A program made the position numbers and the translations under genes. From Polytrichum commune (taxonomy: Eukaryota > Streptophyta > Polytrichopsida > Polytrichales > Polytrichaceae), in contig OX485809.1 in the NCBI GenBank assembly GCA_950295325.1, forward strand, positions 32,130,144 through 32,194,143: 64,000 nt of DNA, read 5' to 3'. Shown one piece after another: positions 23,478 through 34,087 of the stretch (its first letter is position 1; every line of letters starts with the position of its first letter). Under the pieces are notes generated by a model. The model saw nothing but the letters and a program-made list of their open reading frames with translations. It made no database searches and was not told the DNA's origin.

Positions 23478-25280
23478 TGTGAGCCCAAAATGGTGCCCAC
23501 ATGTGGTGATTAACTCTTCGAAACCAATTTTAGTTTGACTTTGATGTGTTATGATTATTCACAAAACATAAAAAGAGTGAAGTGTGGTTTGGATTTAAGT
23601 TTAGACTTTAGAATGTGTTGTGTGATTATTTCAAGGTTGAATTCAATAAGAGTATGCCTTGATATTGTGAGTAGGGGTTAAGGTAAAGCAAGGTGAGCTC
23701 CGCGGGTTAAATGCCCACTTTTGGATCCACCTTGGTAGTTTAGGAAGAAGGAAGCTTGGTGGAAGGGGATTAGTCCCTACTTTGAAGGTGAAGGTTAAGG
23801 GATTGTGATTGGAGGTGCTAATCCTCTCACCCTATCCTCACCTCTCTCTCCCTCTCTCCCTCTTTGCTACTTAAGGTGGTTTCTCTCTCATTTTCCTCTC
23901 TCTCCATCAAGCGCTCTCAAGGGAGCAAGCTCTTAAGAGCTTAAGTCACGTGTGTGGGTTATTAGTTGTAGTGAAGACAATTAGTTAAGCTCTCTCTCTC
24001 AATGCCTCCCAAGTGAGTGCACTCTTAGAGCTTGAGATTACCTAGGAAGATTAGGTAGTTGTTAGTGAAGTTAGTATGGTAGGTTAGTTCATTAGTTAAG
24101 GAGAGAAGAAAGAGAGAAAAAAAGAAAGGAAAAAAAAACAAAAAAGAAGAAGTTGAAATTAAAAAAATGTGTGATTAGTAGATAAGGGGTGTGTTAAGGG
24201 CAATTTAGTGGCAGAACTGCCGAGGCTTATTAGTGCAAACCAGTAGTTGCTGAAGGAGGCCAGCTGAAGGCTAATGGCACATACTGCCGAGGCTTGTTAG
24301 TGCAACCAGTAGCTGCTGGAGGAGGGCAGCCGAAGGCTAATGGGCAGACTGCCGAGGCTTATTAGTGCAAACCAGTAGCTGCTGAAGGAGGCCAGCCGAA
24401 GGCTAATGGCACAGACTGCCGAGGCTTGTTAGTGCAACCAGTAGCTGCTGGAGGAGGGCAGCCGAAGGCTAATGGGCAGACTGCCGAGGCTTATTAGTGC
24501 AAACTAGTAGCTGCTGGAGGAGGCCAGCCGAAGGCTAATGGCACAGACTGCCGAGGCTTATTAGTGCAACCAGTAGCTGCTGGAGGAGGCCAGCCGAAGG
24601 CTAATGGGCAGACTGCCGAGGCTTATTAGTGCAAACCAGTAGCCGATGGAGGAGGGCAGCCGAAGGCTAATGGGCAGACTGCTGAGGCTTATTAGTGCAA
24701 ACCAGTAGCTGTTGGAGGAGGCAGCCGAAGGCTAATGGGCACAGACTGCCGAGGCTTATTAGTGCAAACCATTAGGCTGCCTAGGGGTTAGCAAGGCTAA
24801 GCCCAATTAGTGGGTGTTAGCATATAAAAAACTAGATTACATTAGGCCATTTAGGGGTGGCTAATTAGTTAGACCCACTAGACTAGTTTGTGCCATGTGT
24901 GGGTTTGTATGAGTGTGTTTATCTGTTGAGAAAAGTGTTTTTCAACACTTGAACCTCTCGGTCAAAATAACTCACTTGCATTATTAATGGAGAATGTGGA
25001 AGATTCTTGCAATGACAAGAAAAAGGGAGTGAAGATTAAACGAGCAAGGGGAATGTCCTTAAGGGCATGTGTGGCTAAAGCCGCGGGTTGGACTCTTGAG
25101 AAGGCCAACTCTAGCATCGGCCAAGAGGCCAACATTAAAAAAGTACAATGAGTGAGACAATACGTGTTCATTCGAACATGAAAATTACCTTGCACATGGT
25201 TCAATGTTGTAATAGATAATGTGATTCTCAAAGTCATCACCCGGACTAGGACGCTTAAGGGTGGTGGATTTGGCCTCACA
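23478..25280 (+). mobile_element. Solo LTR with GAAAG target duplication
   Basis: The 1,803-bp LTR starts TGTGAGCCCAAAATGGTGCC and ends TGGATTTGGCCTCACA, so TGTGAG and CTCACA form a perfect 6-bp inverted end. GAAAG flanks both sides (23473-23477, 25281-25285). It contains an A/G-rich tract near 24105-24165 and the minisatellite at 24217-24771, which explains its extra length over the related LTRs. No internal region remains. Confidence 0.9.
24217..24771 (+). repeat. Minisatellite of about 66-bp units
   Basis: Eight complete units and one partial unit each begin CTGCCGAGGCTTRTTAGTGC and continue with CAGTAGCTGCTGGAGGAGG and CAGCCGAAGGCTAATGG. Two unit types alternate in the first half. One has GCAAACCAG and ends GGCACAGA; the other has GCAACCAG and ends GGGCAGA. 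This gives a dimeric higher-order pattern of about 131 bp. Confidence 0.9.
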
Positions 25281-25285
25281 GAAAG

Positions 25286-25918
25286 GTAATATGTAGGTTT
25301 AGTATCATTGGAGTTACGAAAGATACATGGGAGGCTTGGGAGCCAAAGTCTCGACATTGATGAGATTCCTCACCCAAAGTCACGTGGGATTCCTACCCAA
25401 GCTGTTCTAATTGAAAGAACCAACCACAATCACCAGCAATAATCAAAAGGGAGATGACGACGAGATAGATAACTGGTCGTCACTTGCTACGCTCAAATGT
25501 GTAGGCACTAGCACAAACTCCCAAGATTCTCCTTCCGGATTACGGAAACTTTGGAATTCCACCATTTGACGACACTCCCTTCGTCAATCGATTTGCTATG
25601 GATATAAGTTGGCAAAATGTGGATATGAGTAGGCAAGCATTTCTTACCTGTGCGAAGTGTAGAACTGATGTCCAAACTCGAGATCCAATACCGGTTGCCA
25701 CCAATCTCTGTTCCAACGACAAATTATCCAACTGCCGATCGTCCCTTCCTCGTGGCAACTTTATAAATGTCTCCGCACAACAACACCGTGTAAGAAGGTC
25801 CCAGGAACTAATGAAGACGCAATCGCAGCAACCGATTTTCAAAGAGGGACGTGTTTGCAACAACTGTCAAAATCTCTGCAAAGAAGAAGAGTTCAAAATG
25901 GGAACACTTTCTACCGAT
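25286..25918. other. Harbinger non-coding region, second part
   Basis: This continues the Harbinger shell between two solo LTRs. It carries another copy of the ATTGATGAGATTC-type repeat. An open frame at 25598-25963 has no recognised domain and runs into the neighbouring LTR, so I do not call it a gene. Confidence 0.5.
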
Positions 25919-27607
25919 CTTCTTGTAAGCCCAAATCCCCCTCACCCTTCGATTGCGTCCTAGTCCGGGTGAGGGTTCATGAGCCACATTCGAGTTAGCA
26001 AGTCACAAGTGCACACAAGGAATAGATTGGGAGAAGTGGTGTGTATAACACCTTTTTCTTTCTTATTACAAAGCAATAAGTACTCACAAATACTTGATTT
26101 GACAAACAAAACGATCCATGCATTGCATTGCTTCCTTATCCTATGGATGGACTACCTTAATTACCTACTCACTAGCTCAATTCCTACTGGTTGGGACAAC
26201 AATGGCCTTCCACAGCCAACTCCAAACATACTAGCGTTGCCTACATTAAGTGCTCATACACTATCTTCCTTCGGAGCTGCTCCCTTGGTTTAACTGGTTG
26301 GTTGCAGCAGTACCCCAATGCCTGCATATGCGTCTTGCGATTGCATGGCCTCTGCACCTGAATTCTGCAGCCTATTCGGAGTGTTCATCTCAGCACTAAT
26401 AATGACTCATCCTCACCTCGTCCTGCCGAGGCTTCCCCTTCCGTAAGAATGGGACCATGGTCTTTGGGCGACGATACTGGTCGTTTGCGCCACCCCTGCA
26501 GCAGTAGCTTTGCTCCATGATGACAGCTTCGACCCTCCAATTACACTGTCACTTCCCAAGGGCTATCCTGGTTGGGTGCCTCCGCTTGCTTGTTGATTGT
26601 TCTCTCCCAATGCCAAGGCTGTTATGGATAACTCATGAAGTATATTGCTTGACACGGTTGTGGGACAGCTTCATTGTGGACGATCCAGTTGTGATGAGTG
26701 GTGTCTGTGGCCGCCTGCCACATCTGACTAACATTCCCCTCAGTCCCAGTGCAATTTGCACACTCACCAGTGCCCAGCGAATCGCCTTTTCAGTTCTTTC
26801 TCCCGCCTAATTACTCTTCAAGACCCTCCTTAATATATATTCCTCCTATCGCTTCTTCGAGATGACCCTCTTTCCACCACCATTTGTGTCAAACCACTCA
26901 CCCAGAATTCACGTGATCAAGAATCATCGCTCTTGGTCTCATTTTGATCTCTGGTAGTTTGGATGTTGCCAATCCTTCGCCTTCTCTCCGTCGTGGTATG
27001 CCTCCCCCGCGCAGCTTCCTTCCGCACCCTCTTGTTTCTCCTAATCTGCCCGTGATCCATCGCGGTGCTTACGGTCACACCCAATGCCGTGAGTTGGTTG
27101 AGGCATCTGTCCCTCTGAAAACAACCTGATGTTGTCCAGAACTCCCGTGCGTGTGGCGCTTCTTCGGTTGGCAGAGGGACCACCCTTAGTCCCTCACCCA
27201 CCGTGTGCAATCTTGACTGTGTGAGATTCTCCGTCTCACCGCTTCATGTTTCTTCATATTCGGTGCGGAATCAGTTCTCCCCCCTTCGTAAGATCCTCGC
27301 TACCCTCACCAACATCCCAATCGCACGACTCCTTCCGCGGCGCTACAACTCACTATACCACCCTGCGTCGAGCCAGCGTCATCTCCAGACTCCACAGGAT
27401 GTCACTGCCCCTCTTCACTCACCGAACTGAAGCTGACGCCCATGTGGATGTGGCCTGCCAAATGGATTCTCGTGTGCCTCCAATCCTTAGCGACTTCTAC
27501 ACTTAGCAACCGATTCGTCAAACTCTAGTAGCCGCTCTCGATCACGGAGCGCCCTTCACCGAAGGAGTGACGCCACTCCTTTTCCATCCAGATCCTTGCC
27601 CTCAAGC

Positions 27608-28683
27608 TGTGAGCCCAAAATTGATGCCCACATTGGTTATTAACACTTGTAAAACATTACAAGTGGTGTTTTGGTGATTTATGATTATTCACAAAAATAT
27701 AAAAAGAGTGAAGCTTGAAGAAAGCTTAGTTTGAATCATTAGGCTTTTGTGGAGTGGATTTTAGTAGGAGAAGGACAAACCTTGGTAAAGTGTGGTAGGT
27801 AGAAAGCCAAGATTAGTTAAATGTTTGAATTAGAATCCTTGTTGATCATTTGAGGGAGGAAGGCTTAGGAGATAGGATAAGAGCCTACAAAGTAGGAGGA
27901 AATATCGAGGGCTTATCATGAGCCTTGAGGGTGCTCACCCCCTCAAACTCATTATATAATCCTTCATTCTTCCCTCACTCATCCTCTCTTTCCTTCGTGC
28001 TCCTTGGCACCCCACGTGTTATAAGTGTGGGTGCGTGGGAAGCAAGATAGGAGCACGTGTGTGTGCATGAATGTAAGGTTAGGAGCCAAGGCTAGTTGGC
28101 CTTGAAGAGGACTTGACCTCTTGTTAGTAATAGTTGGGCGTGAATGATTTAAAGTTCAATTTATGACTTTGTTTGAATACTTCGATTTACATTGATTAGT
28201 CTTATACTTATGCGGATGTGCAAAGTCTCTTATTGGAGCATTTAGTTTTGTTGGACTTCATATGAATTTTTGAGAGCCAAAAAACCGAGACTATGTCCAA
28301 ACTTCCAAAAACTAGTGAAAAAATGTAGGTTCAAAGGGAACAGCGTAAAATTGCGACCATATACTTTGTGGCAGTAGAAATATTAATACATATTCATGTA
28401 GAGGACTTCATTACCTATCCATGGATACCAAGAACTCATTTTTTGGACTTCATATGAATTTTTGAGAGCCAAAAAACCGAGACTATGTCCAAACTTCCAA
28501 ACTTCCAAACTTCGAGATTAAGGAGTGTAAGAAGACATAATATAGACTTGGCTAAGTTGCGTATATTCCAACGATAGATTGGAATCATACATTGTGTTAC
28601 AAAGAGAGAAATCTCTACATGTCATTATAAACTTCTCCATTCGGGCTAGGACGAAATTGAAGGGTGGAGGCTTTTTGGTCACA
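27608..28683 (+). mobile_element. Solo LTR with CAAGC target duplication
   Basis: The 1,076-bp LTR starts TGTGAGCCCAAAATTGATGC and ends GGCTTTTTGGTCACA. CAAGC flanks both sides (27603-27607, 28684-28688). It is closely related to the LTR at 18850-20117, sharing long identical stretches around 27960-28290 versus 19240-19570, and has one fewer 192-bp internal unit. It sits inside an older LTR of the same family. Confidence 0.9.
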
Positions 28684-28881
28684 CAAGCCTACACCTGCAA
28701 CCTTATGGATACATTGTCCGAAGCCTTGCACACCCCGGCCACCTTCGCCCTCATTACTATGACGCTACTTGCCGAATCCTATACCCCATTCTCCAAGTCT
28801 CATTGAGGCAGAGCTTAAGCATCATATCCGCTCCCCTCTCTTCTCTCTCACATCCATACTCGACGGAGCAGGGTTTCGCCC

Positions 28882-29998
28882 TCTCTCTCTCTCTCTCTCT
28901 CTCTCCCTATCTTGCTCTTGTTTAAAGCTATATGTTCAGTCTAAACTTGTATTCCTTTACTTTATACCTATCATGTACACATGGATGAAAAATATAGTTA
29001 CTATATGGACTAAGTTTTCACAAGCATAGATGAATGGTTCAAGGAGACTAGGGTTAAGGATGTAGAACACATCCCTAACACGTGGTAAAATTAGGGTTGT
29101 ACAGAACTTACCTTGGGTAAGATCTCCAATATAAACCCGTAAACCCTAAAAGAGGCTCTTTTTTACCATTCGCACAAGGGCTTGGTGAGGTAACTTAGAG
29201 CACACTTACTGGGATACTAGATACGTGTGCCAAGTGAAGTAGAGGATACTAAGACTATTCACCAAGGAGAGCATTCTACTTGTGGTGATACAATCATGGC
29301 TAAAGAACAGGTTTGAACACCCATTTGACATTTTGTAATGAGTGTTACTATTAGAAATACTACTATGCATGTAATGTAAGTTTAATGTGTGTGACATGGA
29401 TAACAACTGGGTCCTGCTGTTATTTACCTCGTGTACGTAACTAATCCTCAATTATTTGTTGGTTGGTTGCATGGGCACAGGTGAGGCAGGCCCTTCACAC
29501 TCTCAATACTACGAAGTATTGTGAATATGACATTTTATGCATTTCTTTTGGTTGATACTACTAGGCATATCTCCTGGTATGTTTTCCATATATATATTAG
29601 ATAGGGTGCATCCTAGTTGGAACAATGCATAAAGATGGGTTATTAGATCTACAAAGGTATGATGGAGTCAACCACAATTTGTTTTTGGATACTTAGGAAC
29701 CATGTATGAGCACTGAAACCCTAAGTATGATATAAATACTTAGGGAAAGTACAGTATATTGTATTGTTACATGTTTGTATTGTTTACATACAATTAGACA
29801 TGAGCATTTGCAATGAGCATTGAGCATACTTAGCCTCAAAACGATATGATGAGAAGGTTAGGCTTGAGGTAATGAGGGTTATGAAAAAGTTCCCACCCAC
29901 CCACCCTTGCATTGCAATGAAGAAGACATTGAAGGATTAGGCCTCTGAAAAGAGGAAGTTCATGCTTTGCAAAAAGTATTGAAAAGTCAGCTCTCTCT
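28882..29998 (+). repeat. Left terminal direct repeat of the two-ORF retroelement
   Basis: This 1,117-bp repeat is paired with 34088-35204. It begins with about 12 CT units. It contains a strong hairpin (CCCTAAGTAT, 7-nt loop, ATACTTAGGG at 29719-29745), a second hairpin GGATGT/ACATCC and CAATACT/AAGTATTG. It does not begin TG or end CA, unlike ordinary LTRs. It probably holds the promoter for ORF1. Confidence 0.9.
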
Positions 29999-30132
29999 GG
30001 ATTATCCTTTAGTGGTGTGGAAACCACTACCTAGTCCTTCATATTCTTCTGAAATTGCTTTACATGTTATGTGGCTGACTAACGTCGCAGAACCATAACA
30101 AGGGACCGGCATGGAACAGCGAACTTGTAGCA

Positions 30133-31665
30133 ATGGGATACGGCCCACCGCTACCAGCACCCATACCGGCGGTGCAAACCACTATATCTGCCATAGATTT
30201 ACCCGAACTGCACAGATTCGTACAAGACAGTGACACTGCAGCACTTACAGACGGCGAAGAAGAAGGTGGGCATACACCACTTCTCCTGGATTCACTAGAC
30301 CTGGCATTGTGGACATCACTGTTTATCACGGCAACCACAGATCCAACCAAAACCTTGGCCAACATCAAGTCTGCACAGACCAGACTGAGTGATTTACTGA
30401 TACAGGATGAAATCGAGGCTACAAAATCAATCGGGTTATGCTCGATGATTGAGGAAACCCTCAAACTGGCCAATAACGATGCACTGGAGGCGAACTCGTC
30501 ACACACGGCAGTAGTAGCAACCAGCGATGGCACCGGAGCTAACAGCACCGTTCACCCATTGTTGGCGAAGCTGAAGATCTCCACTATGGAGATGGTGGCG
30601 CTGGAAGATTTCACTGAAGACATAAACTCTTCACAGGCGGAGAAAGACAAGCAGACCATGGTCAATACGAGAGGACCCTTGGTACCAGTCAAACCGCCGC
30701 GTTGTGTGGAGCTCCTTGTCGCCGACCACCAGCATCGGATGTGGGCGATCGGGAATACGAACCTGATAGCACCAATTTCGATTGTCATGTGGAAAACCTG
30801 GGCTGGTCTCTCGGATTCGGAGATAGAACAATGCAAACAGCAAGCTCTTAACAACATTGGCGTGCTACGTGCCCCAGTGGACCTACTACCGGCCTTCTCT
30901 CTTAACATGTTCGAGCATTCTAAATGCACGACTACAGAGGTGAAGCTGCATACTAAACAGGATCTACCCACGGGCTATAACAGAAAAGAGTCTCACCTAG
31001 CGGAGCTCTGGAATGTTCAAAGACCCTATATGAGATGCCTGTGCAATCCAAGAGCTATTAGTGGATGCAAAGGATCCATAGTATGGTTTGACCATGCCAT
31101 TTGGACAATGGTTAACAAGCTGGACATGTTCTTTCCGAATCAACCAACCAATAACACCAGATTTGCTGCTTTCATGTTGTGGCTCAGCAGCGCAGCAAAA
31201 ATCGCAGTAAAGGCTGCAATAGTGTTCCACATTGGGAGGGAACACATGGTGACAGCGGCGACACAACTCGCCGAAAATTCTAACCAGAAGCTTCTACCTG
31301 ACCTAAGTGATGCTCCACTGGCTATCAAAATCGAACGACTCCTGAAAGGGCCAAAATTTTCTCTGCTACACCCGGGGTCACCGAGCCCTGCACCATCGCC
31401 GTTCAAGAAACAGCGACTCAACCTCAATACTTCACCCTCACAGCAGGGTGCACAGGGGGGGCGTGGTCGATCTCCAAACGGTCGCGGGTTTACTCCCAGA
31501 GGTGGGAGATTTAGGGGTCGCGGCAGTGGCCGCAGCTTCCATCCACGCGACAGCTCGCATGGGACGCCACCCAGCCAAGCCAGGGTAGCAACTACCGAAA
31601 ATACACAGGGAGCAGGTGGCCAGTCCCCGCTCCGAGGACGTGTGCTATTGTGGGATGGAATTTAG
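30133..31665 (+). CDS. ORF1 of the retroelement: gag-like protein with RG-rich tail (510 aa)
   Basis: The frame opens with ATG at 30133, 134 bases after the left repeat, and is uninterrupted to 31665. I do not recognise the N-terminal two thirds. It has alternating acidic and hydrophobic stretches and a Trp-rich middle (MWAIGNTNL, IVMWKTWAGL, ELWNVQRPYMR, MLWLSSAAK). The tail, about residues 415-480, is Pro/Ser-rich and then basic with many RG pairs (GGRGRSPNGRG, GGRFRGRGSGR). In other retroelements such tails bind RNA, so a nucleocapsid-like role is a fair inference. There is no CCHC knuckle and no protease motif. The stop is followed by about 55 bases before the ORF2 frame opens, in a different frame. 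Function is unproven; the long intact frame and its place before an RT are the main evidence. Confidence 0.75.
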   Translation: MGYGPPLPAPIPAVQTTISAIDLPELHRFVQDSDTAALTDGEEEGGHTPLLLDSLDLALWTSLFITATTDPTKTLANIKSAQTRLSDLLIQDEIEATKSIGLCSMIEETLKLANNDALEANSSHTAVVATSDGTGANSTVHPLLAKLKISTMEMVALEDFTEDINSSQAEKDKQTMVNTRGPLVPVKPPRCVELLVADHQHRMWAIGNTNLIAPISIVMWKTWAGLSDSEIEQCKQQALNNIGVLRAPVDLLPAFSLNMFEHSKCTTTEVKLHTKQDLPTGYNRKESHLAELWNVQRPYMRCLCNPRAISGCKGSIVWFDHAIWTMVNKLDMFFPNQPTNNTRFAAFMLWLSSAAKIAVKAAIVFHIGREHMVTAATQLAENSNQKLLPDLSDAPLAIKIERLLKGPKFSLLHPGSPSPAPSPFKKQRLNLNTSPSQQGAQGGRGRSPNGRGFTPRGGRFRGRGSGRSFHPRDSSHGTPPSQARVATTENTQGAGGQSPLRGRVLLWDGI

Positions 31666-31720
31666 ATGGATTGTGAGTTTACTTAAGCAAGATTTACACT
31701 ACTTTTAGGATGCATCCTAA

Positions 31721-33898
31721 CAGCTAGTTTGCTATAATTTTGAACCCACAGAGACAGGTCGCACATTACGACATAATACACTTGGACGCCGTTATGTGTC
31801 ACGTGACAAGAATACGGATCGAACTGGAATAGTACACATAAACTACTGCAGCAGGGCGTTAGAGTGGGTGAATATGAAACAATTATTCTCCGAAGTGTTC
31901 ACTCAGTTGGCAATACCACATATTATACCTTTTTTGCTTAACATTATGTTCGCATGGAATTTTTTGCCTAATGTCTCCAGATTTTGCTATAGACCTGCTC
32001 TAGTGTTCAAAGATTTCAATGTGGGTGCACACATGACTGGCTCATATGAATGTATATGTAACAGCTCTAAGAGACTGATACAGTTTTTAGACCCGGATAC
32101 CATAGATGATACCAATGGTGATCCAAGGATGCATGTACGCACCATGGATACAACCATAATACATCACTATGGATTAAGGGAAGCAGTGACCTTAGGATTG
32201 AATCATATACCTTTACGAAATACTAATATACGTGAGATTGTCCAAGTGGTAATGGATACGTTTGGACAGGTTTGCCAACTTTTGAAAGTGGACGAACTTA
32301 TTGACGTGGACATGGCATCTAAGATCGTTCGGGCAAAGTCAAGAGACAAATTGTTATCAGCCATGAAAGAGAATCTTTTTGGCTTCAGGTATTCAAAACC
32401 ATACCTCTTCTCTGAAAAGGCAGTGGAAAATGAATTGTCTTGGCTAATGAGACATGTATTCATATCGGGACTAGATAAAGCAACTAGTAATGCTTGTTTC
32501 ATATGCATTCCTCACATAAGAAATCAAGCTTTACTTAGACTCAACAGTCCGGATTTTGAACCATGCCGACATGACAATTTGTGGGACTCTATAGAGGACG
32601 TCACAAACAAGGTAAAAATGGAATTGAAATCCCTCTTACCTGAACTACCCATACATGAGGAAGAACTTCCTTATATAATGGCGATATATAAAGTCCACAA
32701 AAAGAAATACAGGTGGATCTCCAATGCATTTGGGACCCTATATGTAAATATTGCCACACTCCTTACCATATCAACTATGGCACTACTTGATGAGGTAAAG
32801 GAATGGGCTACTCTCACGGTCAAAGGGTATAGTAATTTCCTTGGTATTGACACGTCAATATATTGGATTATAGATTCAATTACAGATTTCACCTTAAACA
32901 TTCCTGAAAGTATCAACAACATATACGTTGCTGATATAACTAGATGTTTCGAGTCTATTCCAATTTCGGGTAGCGATACATTATATGACGCAATGGAGTT
33001 TATCACTCAAATTGGGGTATCCAATATGAAACGAAAACATCCTAAATCGGAACACCTCCTTTGGGTTAGGATTAACGACAAAGGAATTACCACTAAAGCA
33101 CTATGGGCATCTACATGCCCTAAGTATGGAGAATGGTTCCCAATACCAATCCCTAAATTCTTGCAAATTCACAAATGGCTGACAACTAACTGTTATGTAC
33201 GATTGGGTGACCAGGTATGGAAACAGGTACTCGGTATACCCATGGGTTTTTCATGTTCGCCTCTTTGGTGTAACTTATATCTCATATCATATGAGATTAA
33301 GTTTATACAGAGATTAGCTAGACTTGGACAAACAACAATCCTAGCTAAATTTAAGTATGCATTTCGGTATATCGATGACTTATGCTGGATTAACGTGGGT
33401 GAGGCTAATAAGTTCCTCGATCCTACACAACCAAGACACAAAGATAATCCATTATGGATCTATCCATTGGATATTATTGAGATCAAGACTGAGGTGTCTC
33501 AGTTTTCCATAAATCATCCACAGTCTGGCATCAAAGCACATTTTATGAATGTGCTAATTACTGTTACAGACGAGGACTCTGGTCTATTCATTATGCAGAA
33601 GTACGATAAACGACGTGAATTACCCTTCAGTTACTCTCAGTTTATAAAATTCAAGTCGAACAGACCAGTTAAACAGGCTTACAATGTGGTAATTTCCCAG
33701 ACTGTACCCATACTATACCTATCCAGCAACCAGGACGTAGCCCTGCAGGAGATAAGAGCTTTGATCACAGTGCTATCTGCTAATGGTTTCCGCAGTACCA
33801 AACTACAACAAATAGTGATTAAGTTCCTGACTAACAACCATTTTCCTGCTTTACGATTTAATAAAGACCATCTTCTGCAACTGCTACAAGGTATGTAA
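31721..33898 (+). CDS. ORF2 of the retroelement: reverse transcriptase (Penelope-like lineage, inferred)
   Basis: The frame is open from 31721 and uninterrupted to 33898. The reading from a GTG at 31796 gives 700 residues (numbering used here), and the first in-frame ATG is at 31874. RT landmarks are a palm motif A with VADITRCFES (Asp about residue 380), GIPMGFSCSPLWCN (about 481-494) and the catalytic FRYIDDLCW (about 523-531). A conserved YKVHKKKYRWISNAFG stretch lies before the palm and a KYDKRRELPFSY segment after it. This combination matches reverse transcriptases usually annotated as uncharacterised proteins in invertebrates, algae and bryophytes, which I associate with Penelope-like elements. 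No RNase H, integrase or GIY-YIG segment is visible. Because the open frame extends upstream of any ATG, translation may need splicing, reinitiation or frameshifting after ORF1. Confidence 0.85.
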   Translation, partial: QLVCYNFEPTETGRTLRHNTLGRRYVSRDKNTDRTGIVHINYCSRALEWVNMKQLFSEVFTQLAIPHIIPFLLNIMFAWNFLPNVSRFCYRPALVFKDFNVGAHMTGSYECICNSSKRLIQFLDPDTIDDTNGDPRMHVRTMDTTIIHHYGLREAVTLGLNHIPLRNTNIREIVQVVMDTFGQVCQLLKVDELIDVDMASKIVRAKSRDKLLSAMKENLFGFRYSKPYLFSEKAVENELSWLMRHVFISGLDKATSNACFICIPHIRNQALLRLNSPDFEPCRHDNLWDSIEDVTNKVKMELKSLLPELPIHEEELPYIMAIYKVHKKKYRWISNAFGTLYVNIATLLTISTMALLDEVKEWATLTVKGYSNFLGIDTSIYWIIDSITDFTLNIPESINNIYVADITRCFESIPISGSDTLYDAMEFITQIGVSNMKRKHPKSEHLLWVRINDKGITTKALWASTCPKYGEWFPIPIPKFLQIHKWLTTNCYVRLGDQVWKQVLGIPMGFSCSPLWCNLYLISYEIKFIQRLARLGQTTILAKFKYAFRYIDDLCWINVGEANKFLDPTQPRHKDNPLWIYPLDIIEIKTEVSQFSINHPQSGIKAHFMNVLITVTDEDSGLFIMQKYDKRRELPFSYSQFIKFKSNRPVKQAYNVVISQTVPILYLSSNQDVALQEIRALITVLSANGFRSTKLQQIVIKFLTNNHFPALRFNKDHLLQLLQGM

Positions 33899-34087
33899 CT
33901 CTGTCTACTATTTACAGTATTGCATAAAGGGAGTCTATATATTAATGTATACCAGTGACTGATGTATACAAATCACATGAGAGTAAGAGAGAAAATAAAC
34001 AGGGTGACTGGTATGCATACCGGGAGTGGATGCATGACCAGCATCCATTCCTACACACTTATGACCTACCAGGGGTTTGGTGGAGGG

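Noticed and set aside
25598..25963. 121-residue open frame
   Set aside because: It runs across the Harbinger-LTR junction at 25924 and has no known domain.
29130..29150. Telomere-type AAACCCTAAA in the terminal repeat
   Set aside because: A single copy per repeat, not an array; likely chance.
29206..29451. Identical 81-residue minus-strand frames in both terminal repeats (also 34412-34657)
   Set aside because: They are duplicated because the repeats are duplicated. The sequence has no domain, and similar-sized chance frames are common here.
30552..30971. Minus-strand frames opposite ORF1 and ORF2 of the retroelement
   Set aside because: These are shadows of the plus-strand coding frames, with no motifs.
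33943..34020. Possible hammerhead ribozyme (CTGATG... with GAAA nearby)
   Set aside because: The core reads CTGATGT, not CTGANGA, and the stems do not fit. Nothing else in the element matched by eye.
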